DNA of 64,000 nucleotides. It comes from Ancylobacter novellus. Its GTDB lineage: Bacteria; Pseudomonadota; Alphaproteobacteria; Rhizobiales; Methylopilaceae. The DNA is taken from the NCBI GenBank assembly GCA_003241695.1, contig QFPN01000002.1, positions 310,001-374,000 of the forward strand, given 5' to 3'. The notes beneath the pieces were generated by a model. The model worked only from the letters and a program-made list of their open reading frames with translations, had not been told where the DNA came from and made no database searches. Position 1 is the first letter of the stretch; each line of letters starts with the position of its first letter. Shown one piece after another: positions 26,396 through 35,640 of this stretch. The position numbers and the translations under genes were made by a program.

Positions 26396-27219
26396 TCAAT
26401 CGAAACAGCGTGTCATGATGCGTCGGCCGAGCGTGACCACGCCCTCGCTGTCGAAATGAACCTGATCCCGTTCGGCAGGTCGTCCGCGTCGACGAGACCG
26501 ACGCGCAGCGCCGGATCTCCGGCGATCCGGGTCTGCATGGCGCGGAACCTGTCGGTGGCCTCGACCTGGGCGGGCGTCGGAGCGCGCGTCTGCGACAGCC
26601 GGGGCCACACGATCTTCAGATCGGTTTGCCCGAGCGCATTCCCGACGCCGGCGACGAAGCGCCGGAAAGCGGCCTCGTAATTGTCGACGTTCTCCGTCCG
26701 GTCGGCTTCGCCCTGAACCCAGACGAAGCACGCGGCCTTCGCTCCGCGGCCTGCGATCGCTCGCGAATGGGTCAGCAACTGGCCGTAGAGGTTGTCGGAC
26801 GGTCCGGTCGGCGACCATTCGTCTTCCGCCAGCAGGCTGGTTCCGCCGCGCGCGAACTTGAAGAAATCGGCCGCCTCGTCCGGAAAGCTCGTCCGGTACT
26901 GCTGGGCCATGCCCCATTCGGGGCCGAAGTTCGAATGCTGCCGGGGCTTGGCCGGATATTGAGTCGTGTTCAGCCCGAGCCTGACCTGGACGAAGGAGGG
27001 GGCGTCGGCGACGTTCCTCCAGATCTTTATTTTCGGAAGCGTCGCTCCCCGCGAGGTCGAGGACGACTGCGCAATCACCCCGCCGGCCGAGACCGCGTTC
27101 GACTGGCCCGCGATGACGAACAGTCGTTCGGCGGCGCCGGCCGGGCCATGGCAGACGAGCGCCCCGCCAAGGGAGAGGGAGAGAGCGAGCGAGAGGCCGA
27201 CGATCGCGTTTCGCCGCAT
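26396..27219 (-). pseudogene. SASA-type (sialate O-acetylesterase-like) esterase, frameshifted near its 3' end
   Basis: The N-terminus has a signal peptide (about 1-30) followed by the nucleophile block FVIAGQSN (S40), and WVQGEADR follows later, both typical of the SASA/CE6 esterase family. The open frame from 27219 runs past LVDADDLPNG into unrelated residues and stops at 26413. Changing frame by one base at CCC 26467-26469 (GGG on the coding strand; a fourth G restores the frame) gives DQVHFDSEGVVTLG, the expected C-terminal block with the catalytic DxxH. So either the gene has lost one base or the sequence has an error in a homopolymer. The start at 27219 gives the signal peptide. Confidence 0.8.
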
Positions 27220-27345
27220 GGGCTGTTCCGTCGTGCGTGGCTGAAGAAGGAGCGGCGCGCTGCGCGTCCCGCGACGCGTCGGCGGCGCTGCTGCTCGACG
27301 GCTCGGACCTGCTGGGCTGAGGCCCGGACGGACGGAGCGATAAAA

Positions 27346-27371
27346 AAAGCGCGCCGCAGGCGGCGCGCTTT
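27346..27371 (-). terminator. Rho-independent terminator after the 70-residue gene
   Basis: An 11-bp stem (27346-27356 with 27361-27371) with a 4-nt loop. On the minus strand it is followed by a run of T (complement of 27342-27348). It lies 42 bp beyond the stop of the small gene at 27413. Confidence 0.85.
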
Positions 27372-27412
27372 GCAAGGTGCCGCGCGGGAGGAAGTGCGCG
27401 GGGGAGGAAGGG

Positions 27413-27625
27413 TCAGAAGCGGTAGGGCGGGCGGAGGACCGCGAGGTCCTCGAGGCCGGCGGCCTTCAGGTCGGCTTTCAGGGGCGCGTGATGCGCGTCC
27501 ACGGCGGCGCCCACCCGGCCGGCGGCGAAGATCATGGCGATGGTCTTCAGGACCCCGCCGATCATCTCGCTGACGCCAAGGGACGGCGTCGGCCGGCCGA
27601 TGGCGAGGGACAGGTTGCGTGCCAC
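27413..27625 (-). CDS. Small hypothetical protein, 70 residues
   Basis: I do not recognise a named family. The GTG start at 27625 has GGAG 7 nt upstream, and a terminator follows 42 bp after the stop, so this looks like a complete single-gene unit. The protein has a moderately hydrophobic middle (IGGVLKTIAMIFAAGRVGAAV) and ends LKAAGLEDLAVLRPPYRF. The amphipathic helix plus a short LxxLGL-like tail recalls small DUF1127-type proteins, but the resemblance is weak. Confidence 0.6.
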   Translation of the reverse strand: MARNLSLAIGRPTPSLGVSEMIGGVLKTIAMIFAAGRVGAAVDAHHAPLKADLKAAGLEDLAVLRPPYRF

Positions 27626-27791
27626 TTTCGATCTCCAATCTCGTCGCGAGGCGTCCGCCTCATGCGAAGAAGGTATGATCGATGCGGCGGCGCACAATGC
27701 GCGAATGTCTCTCGGGAGCCATGCGTATTTCGCATGGCCCGAGCGTGGGGCTTTCATCAGAATGTAAGAGTTCCAGTTCGGGCGGGCTGTT

Positions 27792-28538
27792 TCACCGCGC
27801 CGGACGCATTCCGGAAAGCATGGCTTCGACCGCCGCCTTCGCATCTGCGAGCGCCCGTTCGTCGCGGGAGCGCAGCACGAGATTGGTGTTGAAGCGCCCG
27901 TCCTCCGTGAACGGATAGCTGCCGATCGCGACCGCCGGATGCGCCTTCTGGATCTCGCCGAGAGGCACGGCGATGTCGCCTTCCTTGGCGTCGGCCCGGA
28001 GCGTTTCGCTCGCGACGGGCGCGCCGGGGCGAAGGTCGGGGAGCACGACGTCGAGCATCGCCTTCATGATCGAGGGCACGCCCGCCATGACGAAGACGTT
28101 CTCCAGCCGGAAGCCCGGCGCCTTCGAGACGCTGTTGGCGATGAGGTCCGCCCCGAACGGAATCCGCGCCATCCGCATGCGGCCCTCGTTGAGGTCCGCG
28201 GGGTTCGGAAAGCGCTCGCGCAGCATGGCGACCGCGCGCGGATCGTGGTCGATCCCCACTCCGAAGGCCACGGCGATGGCGTCGGCGGTCTTGTCGTCAT
28301 GGGTCGGGCCGATGCCGCCGGTGGTGAAGACGTAGGTGTTGCGGGCGCGGAGCGCGTTGACCGCCTCGACGATCGCCGCCTCCTCGTCGGACACCACCCG
28401 GATCTCCGTGAGGTCGATCCCGATCGCGCCGAGCGCGAGCGCGATGTGGTTGGAGTTGGTGTCCTTCGTGCGCCCCGACAGAATCTCGTCGCCGATCGCG
28501 ACGACGGCGGCGGTGACGGATTCGCTGGGGTCTTGCAT
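27792..28538 (-). CDS. CinA-like / MoaB-Mog domain molybdopterin-binding protein
   Basis: The product is 248 residues. It carries the MoCF-binding fold of the CinA N-terminal domain: VVAIGDEILSGRTKDTNS near the start and TTGGIGPTHDDKT, the signature loop, in the middle. The nicotinamide-nucleotide deamidase C-terminal domain of full CinA is absent, as in many alphaproteobacterial homologues annotated competence/damage-inducible protein A. The role of the stand-alone domain is uncertain. The ATG at 28538 has AGGAG about 12 nt upstream; an earlier ATG at 28595 adds 19 unconvincing residues. Confidence 0.9.
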   Translation of the reverse strand: MQDPSESVTAAVVAIGDEILSGRTKDTNSNHIALALGAIGIDLTEIRVVSDEEAAIVEAVNALRARNTYVFTTGGIGPTHDDKTADAIAVAFGVGIDHDPRAVAMLRERFPNPADLNEGRMRMARIPFGADLIANSVSKAPGFRLENVFVMAGVPSIMKAMLDVVLPDLRPGAPVASETLRADAKEGDIAVPLGEIQKAHPAVAIGSYPFTEDGRFNTNLVLRSRDERALADAKAAVEAMLSGMRPAR

Positions 28539-28632
28539 CGGGCGGGGCCGCTCCTGGAAGGCGGCGACGCTATCGGAACCGCAGGGACGGGCCAAGCGGG
28601 TGAGGCGTCGTCGTTCGACGTCGAGCGCCGGC

Positions 28633-28663
28633 CTTCACCTCTCCCCGGCGGGGAGAGGTGAAG
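28633..28663. repeat. Perfect 14-bp-stem palindrome (CTTCACCTCTCCCC family)
   Basis: CTTCACCTCTCCCC, GGC, then the exact complement. The same arm sequence recurs at both ends of the element at 30892-31030. It lies between the divergent CinA-like and moxR genes. Confidence 0.85.
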
Positions 28664-28776
28664 GCTTGCGTCCGTTCCCCGAAACCCGCCCGCCTTCTGG
28701 CGCAGCGGCGGGCGGAGCGTTACACCGGCGAAGCGGTCCTTTCGGGCTCGCATCTCCGCGCCATCGAGGAGCGTCC

Positions 28777-29622
28777 ATGCGGTTTCAGGGAACGAACGGC
28801 TATGTCGCGACCGACGACCTCCGGATCGCCGTCGACGCGGCGGTCACGCTCGAGAAGCCGCTGCTGGTGAAGGGCGAGCCGGGCACCGGCAAGACGGCGC
28901 TCGCCGCGGAAGTCGCGGGCTCCATGGGCGCGCCGCTGCTCGAGTGGCACGTCAAGTCGACGACCAAGGCCGTTCACGGACTTTACGAATATGACGCCGT
29001 CGCCCGGCTGCGCGACGGCCAGCTCGGCGACCCGCGCGTCAACGACGTCGCGAACTACATCCGCAAGGGGCCGGTCTGGACCGCCTTCGAGTCGCCGGTC
29101 CGTCCGGTGCTGCTGATCGACGAGATCGACAAGGCCGACATCGAGTTCCCGAACGACCTGCTGCGCGAGCTCGACCGGATGGAGTTCTCCCTCCACGAGA
29201 CCGGCGAGACCATTTCGGCGCGCCAGCGGCCGGTGATGATCATCACCTCGAACAACGAGAAGGACCTGCCCGACGCCTTCCTGCGCCGCTGCTTCTTCCA
29301 CTACATCCGCTTCCCCGATCCCGACACCATGGCGCTGATCGTCGAGGCGCATTTTCCGGGGCTGAAGAAGCGTCTGCTGACCGAGGCGCTGTCGCTGTTC
29401 TACGAGATCCGCGAAGTTCCGGGCGTCAGGAAAAAGCCGTCGACCAGCGAGCTGCTCGACTGGCTGAAGCTGCTGCTCGTCGAGGACGTCGCCCCCGAGA
29501 CGCTTCGGGAGAAGGACCCGCGCAAGGCGATCCCGCCGATGCACGGCGCGCTGCTGAAGAACGAGCAGGACGTGCAGCTGTTCGAGCGCCTCGCCTTCAT
29601 GGCGCGCCGGGGCGGGCGGTAG
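28777..29622 (+). CDS. MoxR-family AAA+ ATPase
   Basis: The product is 281 residues. Walker A is KGEPGTGKT (about 32-40), Walker B is LLIDEIDKAD (about 111-120), and sensor 1 is in MIITSNNEKDLPDAFLRR. This is the MoxR group, chaperone-like ATPases that act with VWA proteins in maturing metalloenzymes and complexes. The usual adjacent VWA gene is missing; the CoxE-like gene at 7718-8899 is the probable partner. The ATG has GAGGAG at about 6 nt. It is followed by an oppositely oriented kinase gene. Confidence 0.92.
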   Translation: MRFQGTNGYVATDDLRIAVDAAVTLEKPLLVKGEPGTGKTALAAEVAGSMGAPLLEWHVKSTTKAVHGLYEYDAVARLRDGQLGDPRVNDVANYIRKGPVWTAFESPVRPVLLIDEIDKADIEFPNDLLRELDRMEFSLHETGETISARQRPVMIITSNNEKDLPDAFLRRCFFHYIRFPDPDTMALIVEAHFPGLKKRLLTEALSLFYEIREVPGVRKKPSTSELLDWLKLLLVEDVAPETLREKDPRKAIPPMHGALLKNEQDVQLFERLAFMARRGGR

Positions 29623-29766
29623 CGGCCCCTTTCAGGTCGCGCCGGAACCGCCGTCGTCGCGCCCGGCGGAGGCCGGGCGTCCACGACTCCGGCTCGCTGC
29701 GGCGCTTGGCTGGTCAGGGCGTGGCTGTCCGCGCTTCGTGGGGGCATGAACTGTCCTCCCAGGCCG

Positions 29767-30729
29767 TCACCGGCCGGCGGCGTCCATCGTGGTCCGGAAG
29801 CGCGCGACGAGGCCCTCGGGCGGGTAGCTGACGTCGGCCGAGCCCGTGCCGAGCCCGATCGCGATCAGCCGCGAGCCGAACCCCTTGCGGGCGGGCTCCG
29901 CGGCCGGCGGGCCGCCTGCCTCCCGCCAGTCGAGCGTCAGGGCGTCCGGGTCCGCCGCCTCGATCTCCCAGCGGATCTCGACGCGGCCCTGCGGCGTCGA
30001 CAGCGCGCCGTATTTGGCGGCGTTGGTGGCGAGTTCGTTCAGCAGCAGCGCGAGCGACAGCGCGGTCTTGGGGCCGAGCACCGCGTCGGGGCCGCTTGCG
30101 GAAAACCGTTCCGGGTCGCCGTGAAGCTCGAGGGCCGCGCCGACGATGGGAGCGATCGGCGCGCTGGTCCAGTCCTGCCGCAGCAGGAGGTCGTGGGCGC
30201 TCGCAAGCGCCATCAGCCGGGCGTCGAACGCCTCCACCGCCGACCGCTCCGTGACGTCGCGGAGCGTCTGGGAGGCCAGCGCCTTGATCACCGTCAGCGT
30301 GTTCTTGATGCGATGGCCGAGCTCCTCCATCAGCAGGCGCTGGCGTTCCTCCGCCTCCTTGAGGTCGGTGATGTCGCGCGAGATCGAGAGGATCTGCGCG
30401 ACCCGGCCGTCCTCGTCGAAGATCGGCGTGACAGCGACGTCCCACCAGCGGTCGCGGCCTTTGCCGGTCTTGGCCATGCCCTGGAACGAGTTGGGACGTC
30501 CCGCCTGCGCGAGTTCGACCGCCCTGCGAGCCGCCGCGTTTCCGGCGTCCTCCCAGAAGTCGGGCCACGGGCAACCGATGAAGCGGTCGACGTCGTCGAT
30601 CTCCATCACGCGCTGCCCGCCCTCGCTCATGAACAGCAGCGAGCCGTCGACGCCCAGAACCTTGATGCAGTCGGAGCTTGCGCGGAGGATGTCGGCGATC
30701 AGGTCGCGTCGGTCGCTGACGTCCAGCAT
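29767..30729 (-). CDS. PAS-domain HWE-family sensor histidine kinase
   Basis: The product is 320 residues, soluble. A PAS domain (about 10-130, with DITDLKEAEERQ at its exit) is followed by the phospho-acceptor helix MEELGHRIKNTLTVIKAL. The ATP-binding part has the N box LLLNELATNAAKYGAL, a WRE motif (LTLDWREAGG) and FGSRLI. Conserved H and WxE define the HWE kinases, common in Hyphomicrobiales and often light- or stress-linked. No partner regulator is adjacent. Start at 30729 with a weak ribosome binding site; an open frame continues upstream through repeat DNA and is rejected. Confidence 0.87.
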   Translation of the reverse strand: MLDVSDRRDLIADILRASSDCIKVLGVDGSLLFMSEGGQRVMEIDDVDRFIGCPWPDFWEDAGNAAARRAVELAQAGRPNSFQGMAKTGKGRDRWWDVAVTPIFDEDGRVAQILSISRDITDLKEAEERQRLLMEELGHRIKNTLTVIKALASQTLRDVTERSAVEAFDARLMALASAHDLLLRQDWTSAPIAPIVGAALELHGDPERFSASGPDAVLGPKTALSLALLLNELATNAAKYGALSTPQGRVEIRWEIEAADPDALTLDWREAGGPPAAEPARKGFGSRLIAIGLGTGSADVSYPPEGLVARFRTTMDAAGR

Positions 30730-30891
30730 CGGTCTCGGCTTCGCTCGTTGGCGCGGTAACGCTGTGTGAGCCGGTTCGTTGCGGAACGCCAGCCTTCGTC
30801 GAGGAAAATCGGATGTCGTCCGGCGAATAGCCGCGGCGGTTCCGGCCGCCCTCCCAAGGAGGGGCTGCCGCATTTGAGCTTGGCGCAGCTC

Positions 30892-31030
30892 TTCACCTCT
30901 CCCCGGCGGGGAGAGGTCGGTCCGCAGGACCGGGTGAGGGGGCCTCGCCCTCTCAGAAAAGCCCTGAACCCCCTCACCCAGCATCGCTGACGCGATGTCG
31001 ACCTCTCCCCGCCGGGGAGAGGTGAAGAGC
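30892..31030. repeat. Nested inverted-repeat element (CTTCACCTCTCCCC family)
   Basis: The outer arms are CTTCACCTCTCCCCGGCGG at the left and the matching GGGAGAGGTGAAG at the right; each arm is itself a hairpin. Inner arms pair GGGTGAGGGGGC with CCCCCTCACCC. The arm sequence is the same as the short palindrome at 28633-28663. Confidence 0.87.
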
Positions 31031-31121
31031 CGCGCAGAACTCTGCTTCCTCGGTCAGGATCGGATGGACAACCTATTGAGAGCCCACATCGGGAGCGGGA
31101 TGCGTCCGGTTCGAAACGCCG

Positions 31122-31215
31122 TCGTCATCCCCCGGCTTGTCCGGGGGATCCATGGACAAGTCGACCGCTGCGCTCTCCGGAACCCTGGATGCCCCGGACA
31201 AGCCGGGGCATGACG
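31122..31215. repeat. 94-bp nested inverted repeat (GTCATSCCCCGG family)
   Basis: The left arm, CGTCATCCCCCGGCTTGTCC onward, and the right arm, ending GGGGCATGACG, are inverted. Each arm contains its own CCGG-centred hairpin. A second copy of the same length is at 35706-35799. Confidence 0.88.
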
Positions 31216-31309
31216 ATGACGCCGATCGATCGCGATCACGCTTCGCGGCGAGGCGATGCGGCCGCATGCCGGATGCGGCCGCCGTCGTCGTCCGGACGCT
31301 CAGCCGGGG

Positions 31310-32812
31310 TCAGCCTTCGCGGCGCTGGCCCTGCGACCGGGGCCGGTTTCCGCCGGGACGGCCGCCGCGGCGGGGCTTCTGCATGAAGGAGGCGGTCTTC
31401 AGGTCGCCGTCGCCGCGCGGAGCCTGAGCGGCGCGGTCGCCGCCCTGCTGGTTCGGCCGGCCGCGGCCGCGGTTCTCGCCGCCATGCCCTTCGGGCCGGC
31501 CGGCGTGATGTCCATGGGCGCGGCGCTCGCCCTGGGGCTGCTGCTCGCCCTGGCGCTGGGGACGGCCGCCGCCGTGGCCGCGTTCGCTATGGCCGCGATC
31601 GCCGCGAGGCGCGCCCTGGCGCTGTCCGCGGCTCTGGCCGAGCTTCGACGCGGCGCCGGTTCCTTCGGCCTCGGCCTTGCCGTCCTCGGAACGGCGGTCG
31701 GTCGTCGGAATTTGCTGCTTGATCAGCCGCTCGATGTCGCGGAGATAGGCGCGCTCATCGTTCGCCACGAGCGACACCGCGATCCCGGCCGCGCCCGCGC
31801 GGGCCGTGCGGCCGATGCGGTGGACGTAGGATTCCGGCACGTTCGGGACGTCGTAGTTCACGACATGGCTCACGCCGTCGACGTCGATGCCGCGCGCCGC
31901 GATGTCGGTCGCGATCAGCACCTTGATGTGGCCGGTGCGGAAGGCGCCGAGCGCGCGTTCGCGCTGCGGCTGGCTCTTGTTGCCGTGGATCGCCGCGGCC
32001 TCGACGCCGTCCTGCTCGAGCTGGCGCACGACCTTGTCGGCGCCGTGCTTGGTGCGGGTGAAGACGAGCGCGCGCTCCATCGCCGGATCCTTGAGGATCT
32101 CGGCCAGCACGACGCGCTTGCCCGCCTGCTCGACGAACACGATCGACTGCTCGACCCGGTCGGCGGTCTTGGCGACGGGCGTCACCGCGACCATGGCCGG
32201 GTTCGTCAGCATCGTGTCGGCGAGGTCCTTGATCGCCTTCGGCATGGTGGCCGAGAAGAACAGGGTCTGCCGGCGGTGCGGCAGCATCGGGACGACGCGG
32301 CGGATCGAATGGATGAAGCCGAGGTCGAGCATCTGGTCGGCTTCGTCGAGCACGAAATGCTCGACCTGGTCGAGGCGAAGCATCTGGCCGTCGACATGGT
32401 CGAGCAGGCGGCCGGGCGTCGCGACCAGAACGTCGACGCCGTTCGCGAGGCGGCGCACCTGCGGTCCGGCGGCGACGCCGCCGAACACGACGGCGACCGA
32501 CAGCTCGATGTGCTTGGCGTAGGCGCGGAAGCTGTCGGCGATCTGGCTCGCGAGTTCGCGGGTCGGCGACAGCACCAGCACGCGGCAGCCGCGGCGGGCG
32601 GGCTTGCGCGGGTTCTTGAGGAGCTGCTCGATGATCGGCAGCGCGAAGGCGGCGGTCTTGCCGGTGCCGGTCTGGGCGATGCCCATCAGGTCGCGGCCGG
32701 CGAGCACGACCGGAATCGACTGCGCCTGGATCGGGGTGGGGGTTTCGTAGCCGTTCTCGCTGAGCGCCTTGAGAAGCGGCGCGGAGAGGCCAAGGTCGGT
32801 GAAAGTGGTCAC
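31310..32812 (-). CDS. DEAD-box RNA helicase, RhlE type
   Basis: The product is 500 residues. The motifs occur in order: Q-motif (TPTPIQAQSIP), AQTGTGKT, PTRELASQ, TPGRLLDH, DEAD (VLDEADQMLDLGF), SAT, and HRIGRTARAG. The last 130 residues are rich in Arg, Gly, His and Gln, a typical flexible RNA-binding tail. RhlE-type enzymes act in ribosome maturation and RNA decay. The start is taken as GTG at 32812, which gives the common family N-terminus (M)TTFTDLGLSAPLL. The 295 bp upstream contain no gene and may be a long leader. Confidence 0.92.
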   Translation of the reverse strand: MTTFTDLGLSAPLLKALSENGYETPTPIQAQSIPVVLAGRDLMGIAQTGTGKTAAFALPIIEQLLKNPRKPARRGCRVLVLSPTRELASQIADSFRAYAKHIELSVAVVFGGVAAGPQVRRLANGVDVLVATPGRLLDHVDGQMLRLDQVEHFVLDEADQMLDLGFIHSIRRVVPMLPHRRQTLFFSATMPKAIKDLADTMLTNPAMVAVTPVAKTADRVEQSIVFVEQAGKRVVLAEILKDPAMERALVFTRTKHGADKVVRQLEQDGVEAAAIHGNKSQPQRERALGAFRTGHIKVLIATDIAARGIDVDGVSHVVNYDVPNVPESYVHRIGRTARAGAAGIAVSLVANDERAYLRDIERLIKQQIPTTDRRSEDGKAEAEGTGAASKLGQSRGQRQGAPRGDRGHSERGHGGGRPQRQGEQQPQGERRAHGHHAGRPEGHGGENRGRGRPNQQGGDRAAQAPRGDGDLKTASFMQKPRRGGRPGGNRPRSQGQRREG

Positions 32813-33107
32813 GTTTTGTCTTTCGGATACAGCCACGCGATCCGCGCGGCGTCCATTCGGGCGCGCGGATGCTGGCGGGTGCGTTACGAGACGCGCCCCG
32901 CGTGATCTGGGCTGTCGATGCTGAGTGTTCGTAGGCGTCCGGCAGGTCCGGCTATAGCCGGCGTCACGCGGCCTGGACGCGGATTTTAGTATCCAACAGT
33001 GCATATGTGCGCTGCGGCAGAAGCAATGTCAATACGTTACGGGAGATCGGCCGGCGAGAAACCGCGGGCCGGCGTTTGGCCGGCTCCCCGCGCGTGCGCC
33101 GCAAACC

Positions 33108-33833
33108 TCAGAAGGCGTAGTTGACGCCGGTGAGGATGGTGTGGGTGCGCGGCTTGCTCTTCGCCTTCACGCCTTCGTCGTCCCAGTCGTAGGTCTTCGA
33201 GCCGAACTGCGCATAGCGGTATTCGGCGAAGGCGCGCCAGTTGTCGGCGAGCGCGGCCTCCACGCCGCCGCCGATCGTCCAGCCGACATGGGTGCGGCGG
33301 TCGGAGAAGCTCGACCGGTCGCCGGAGCGGGTGACGGAGGCCGAAAGCTTCTCGCCGAGCAGGGCGACGCCGCCCGTGCCGTAGGCGAGCAGGCTTTCGT
33401 TCAGCAGGACGCCGGCGCGCAGCCGCGCGGACGCGTCCCAGGTGTGTTTCAGGCGCCCTTCGCCGCTGTCGGTCGCGCTGAGATCGGCGCTCTGCTTGGC
33501 CGAGTCGCTGCCGTAGTTGGCGTCGACCGCCACGCCGATGACGATCTGGTCGTTGATCTGGTGGTCGTAGCCGCCGCGCAGGCCTCCGATCACCGTGTCG
33601 AGACGGGCCGTGCCGCTGTCCGGCGGGGTGGCGGAGGCGGTCGCGGGGTCGAGACCCTTGGTCTTGGCCCGGCCGAGGCGGTAGCCGACCTGGCCGCCGA
33701 CATAGGCGCCGGTCCAGTCCGAGATCGACGGGCGGAGGTCCGTGACCGGAAAGCCTTCGGACATGTCCGCCGCGAGGCTTGCGGACGCGCACAGCGTCAG
33801 GCCGGTCGCCAGCGCGATCTGGATCGTCCGCAT
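33108..33833 (-). CDS. Outer membrane beta-barrel protein, Omp25/Omp31-like
   Basis: The product is 241 residues. A signal peptide (1-21, ending ASLAA) is followed by DWTGAYVGGQVGYRLG, the first strand of the family, then alternating strands. It ends in the aromatic C-terminal strand LTGVNYAF that the BAM machinery recognises. This is the small porin-like family abundant in Brucella and relatives. The ATG follows GGGGGAA. Role: outer membrane structure; exact function unknown. Confidence 0.9.
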   Translation of the reverse strand: MRTIQIALATGLTLCASASLAADMSEGFPVTDLRPSISDWTGAYVGGQVGYRLGRAKTKGLDPATASATPPDSGTARLDTVIGGLRGGYDHQINDQIVIGVAVDANYGSDSAKQSADLSATDSGEGRLKHTWDASARLRAGVLLNESLLAYGTGGVALLGEKLSASVTRSGDRSSFSDRRTHVGWTIGGGVEAALADNWRAFAEYRYAQFGSKTYDWDDEGVKAKSKPRTHTILTGVNYAF

Positions 33834-33981
33834 CGTGTTCCCCCGAGTCTTCGAGTCGGCCGGGAGGGCGGCCGACGGCGAAGGCAGTCTCGCGGGTTAA
33901 GGTTAACGTCGGGATAAACCCGCATATGACTCGAGATTAACCCGGAGATTCACTCCTTGCGGACCCGCGCGTCGGCGGCGC

Positions 33982-35622
33982 TCAGCCTCGCCGAAGCGCG
34001 GCCAGATGCTCGACGAGCCCTCGAGTCGAGGCGTCGAGGCCGTTCGTCCCGGCTTCGCCTTTCACCACTGGAATCAGGCGCTTGGCGAGTTCCTTGCCGA
34101 GCTCGACGCCCCACTGGTCGAAGGAGTTGATCCCCCAGATCGTCCCCTGCACGAACACCTTGTGCTCGTAGAGCGCGATGAGGCGCCCGAGCGTCCGCGG
34201 GTCGAGCGTGCGGTACAGGATTGCGCAGGTCGGCCGCGATCCGGGGAAGGTCTTGTGCGGCGCGAGCGCAGCGGCGTCTTCGGCGGAAGAGCCTGATTTC
34301 GCGAGGATTTCCGCGGCCTCCGCCGTCGTCCGGCCGCGCATGAAGGCCTCCCCCTGGGCAAGCGCGTTGGCGAGCAGCATGGCGTGCTGGTCGCCGACGT
34401 TTTCATGGGGAACGGCCGCCATCAGGATGTCGGCCGGCACGACGTTCGTGCCTTGATGCATGAGCTGGTAGAAGGCGTGCTGCCCGTTCGTGCCGGGCTC
34501 GCCCCACACCACCGGTCCGGTCGCGAGCGTGACGGGCGAGCCTTCGAGCGTGACCGACTTGCCGTTCGACTCCATGTCAAGCTGCTGAAGATATGCTGGA
34601 AAACGCGCCAGACGCTGGTCGTAGGGCAGCACGGCCTGCGTGGCGTATCCGCAGACGTTGCGGTGCCAGACGCCGATGAGCCCCATCAGCATGGGGATGT
34701 TCCGCTCGATCGGCGCATTGCGGAAATGCACGTCGACCTCATGTGCTCCGTCGAGAAACGACTGGAAGTTGTCGGCCCCGATCAGGATTTCGACCGACAG
34801 CCCGATCACCGACCAGAGCGAGTACCGCCCGCCGACCCAGTCCCAGAACTGGAACATGCGGCCGGTGTCCATTCCGAAGGCCGAGACGGCCTCGGCGTTG
34901 GTCGAGATCGCCGCGAAATGGGCCGCAACGGCGTCCTCGCCTAGGCCGCCGACCAGCCATTTCCGCGCCGCATGGGCGTTGGCCATGGTCTCGAGCGTGG
35001 TGAAGGTCTTGGAGGCGACGAGCACCAGCGTGCGGGCCGGATCGAGCCCTTCCAGCACGTCGTGAATGTGGGCGCCGTCGACGTTCGAGACGAAATGGCC
35101 TTTCATGCTTTTTTGCACGTAAGGGTTCAGCGCGATCGCCGCCATCGCCGGACCGAGGTCGGAGCCGCCGATGCCGATGTTGACGACGTCGGTGAAGCGT
35201 TCTCCGGTCGCGCCCCTGATTTCGCCGGAACGGACCGCTTCGGCGAAAGCCGCCGCCTTGTTCCGCTCCGCCAGAACCTCGGGCATGACGTCCTCGCCAT
35301 CGACGAGGATCTTTGCGCCGGCGGGCGCCCGCAACGCGGTGTGGAGGACCGCGCGATCTTCGGTCGTGTTGATCTTCTCGCCTGAGAACATCGCCTCGCG
35401 CCGCCCCTCGACGTCCGTTGCGCGGGCAAGCTCTGCGAGAAGCGAGACGGTCTCGGCCGTCAGCCTCGTCTTCGAATAGTCGAACAGCAGATCGTCGAGC
35501 GTCACGGAGAAGCGCCGGAACCGCTCGGGATCGTCCTCGAACAGCTGGCGCGCGGGCATGTCGGCGATGGTTCGCCAATGCTTGGCGAGCCGGTCGAGGA
35601 TCTCGTCGCGGGGGGAGGGCAT
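33982..35622 (-). CDS. pgi: Glucose-6-phosphate isomerase
   Basis: The product is 546 residues, full length. It interconverts glucose-6-phosphate and fructose-6-phosphate. Signatures visible: VNIGIGGSDLGPAM (sugar-phosphate binding), WDWVGGRYSLWSVIGL (PGI signature 1 region), and GINSFDQWGVELGKELA near the end (signature 2). It lies downstream of edd on the same strand, separated by 253 bp of repeats. It would feed fructose-6-phosphate into the Entner-Doudoroff route encoded by zwf, pgl and edd. Confidence 0.98.
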   Translation of the reverse strand: MPSPRDEILDRLAKHWRTIADMPARQLFEDDPERFRRFSVTLDDLLFDYSKTRLTAETVSLLAELARATDVEGRREAMFSGEKINTTEDRAVLHTALRAPAGAKILVDGEDVMPEVLAERNKAAAFAEAVRSGEIRGATGERFTDVVNIGIGGSDLGPAMAAIALNPYVQKSMKGHFVSNVDGAHIHDVLEGLDPARTLVLVASKTFTTLETMANAHAARKWLVGGLGEDAVAAHFAAISTNAEAVSAFGMDTGRMFQFWDWVGGRYSLWSVIGLSVEILIGADNFQSFLDGAHEVDVHFRNAPIERNIPMLMGLIGVWHRNVCGYATQAVLPYDQRLARFPAYLQQLDMESNGKSVTLEGSPVTLATGPVVWGEPGTNGQHAFYQLMHQGTNVVPADILMAAVPHENVGDQHAMLLANALAQGEAFMRGRTTAEAAEILAKSGSSAEDAAALAPHKTFPGSRPTCAILYRTLDPRTLGRLIALYEHKVFVQGTIWGINSFDQWGVELGKELAKRLIPVVKGEAGTNGLDASTRGLVEHLAALRRG

Positions 35623-35640
35623 TCGACGTCTCCAGACTTA

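Larger units (their letters stand above)
30730..31309. other. 580-bp gene-free region with two repeat elements
   Basis: It lies between the 5' end of the HWE kinase gene and the 3' end of the RhlE-type helicase gene. Apart from the two inverted-repeat elements at 30892-31030 and 31122-31215 I see no gene, RNA or clear promoter. Confidence 0.6.

Noticed and set aside
30892..31215. Adjacent palindromic repeats as a possible CRISPR array
   Set aside because: The arms are inverted, not direct, and belong to two different families; there are no cas genes.
31256..32905. 549-codon plus-strand open frame opposite the RhlE-type helicase
   Set aside because: The helicase motifs are all on the minus strand; this frame is a GC shadow.
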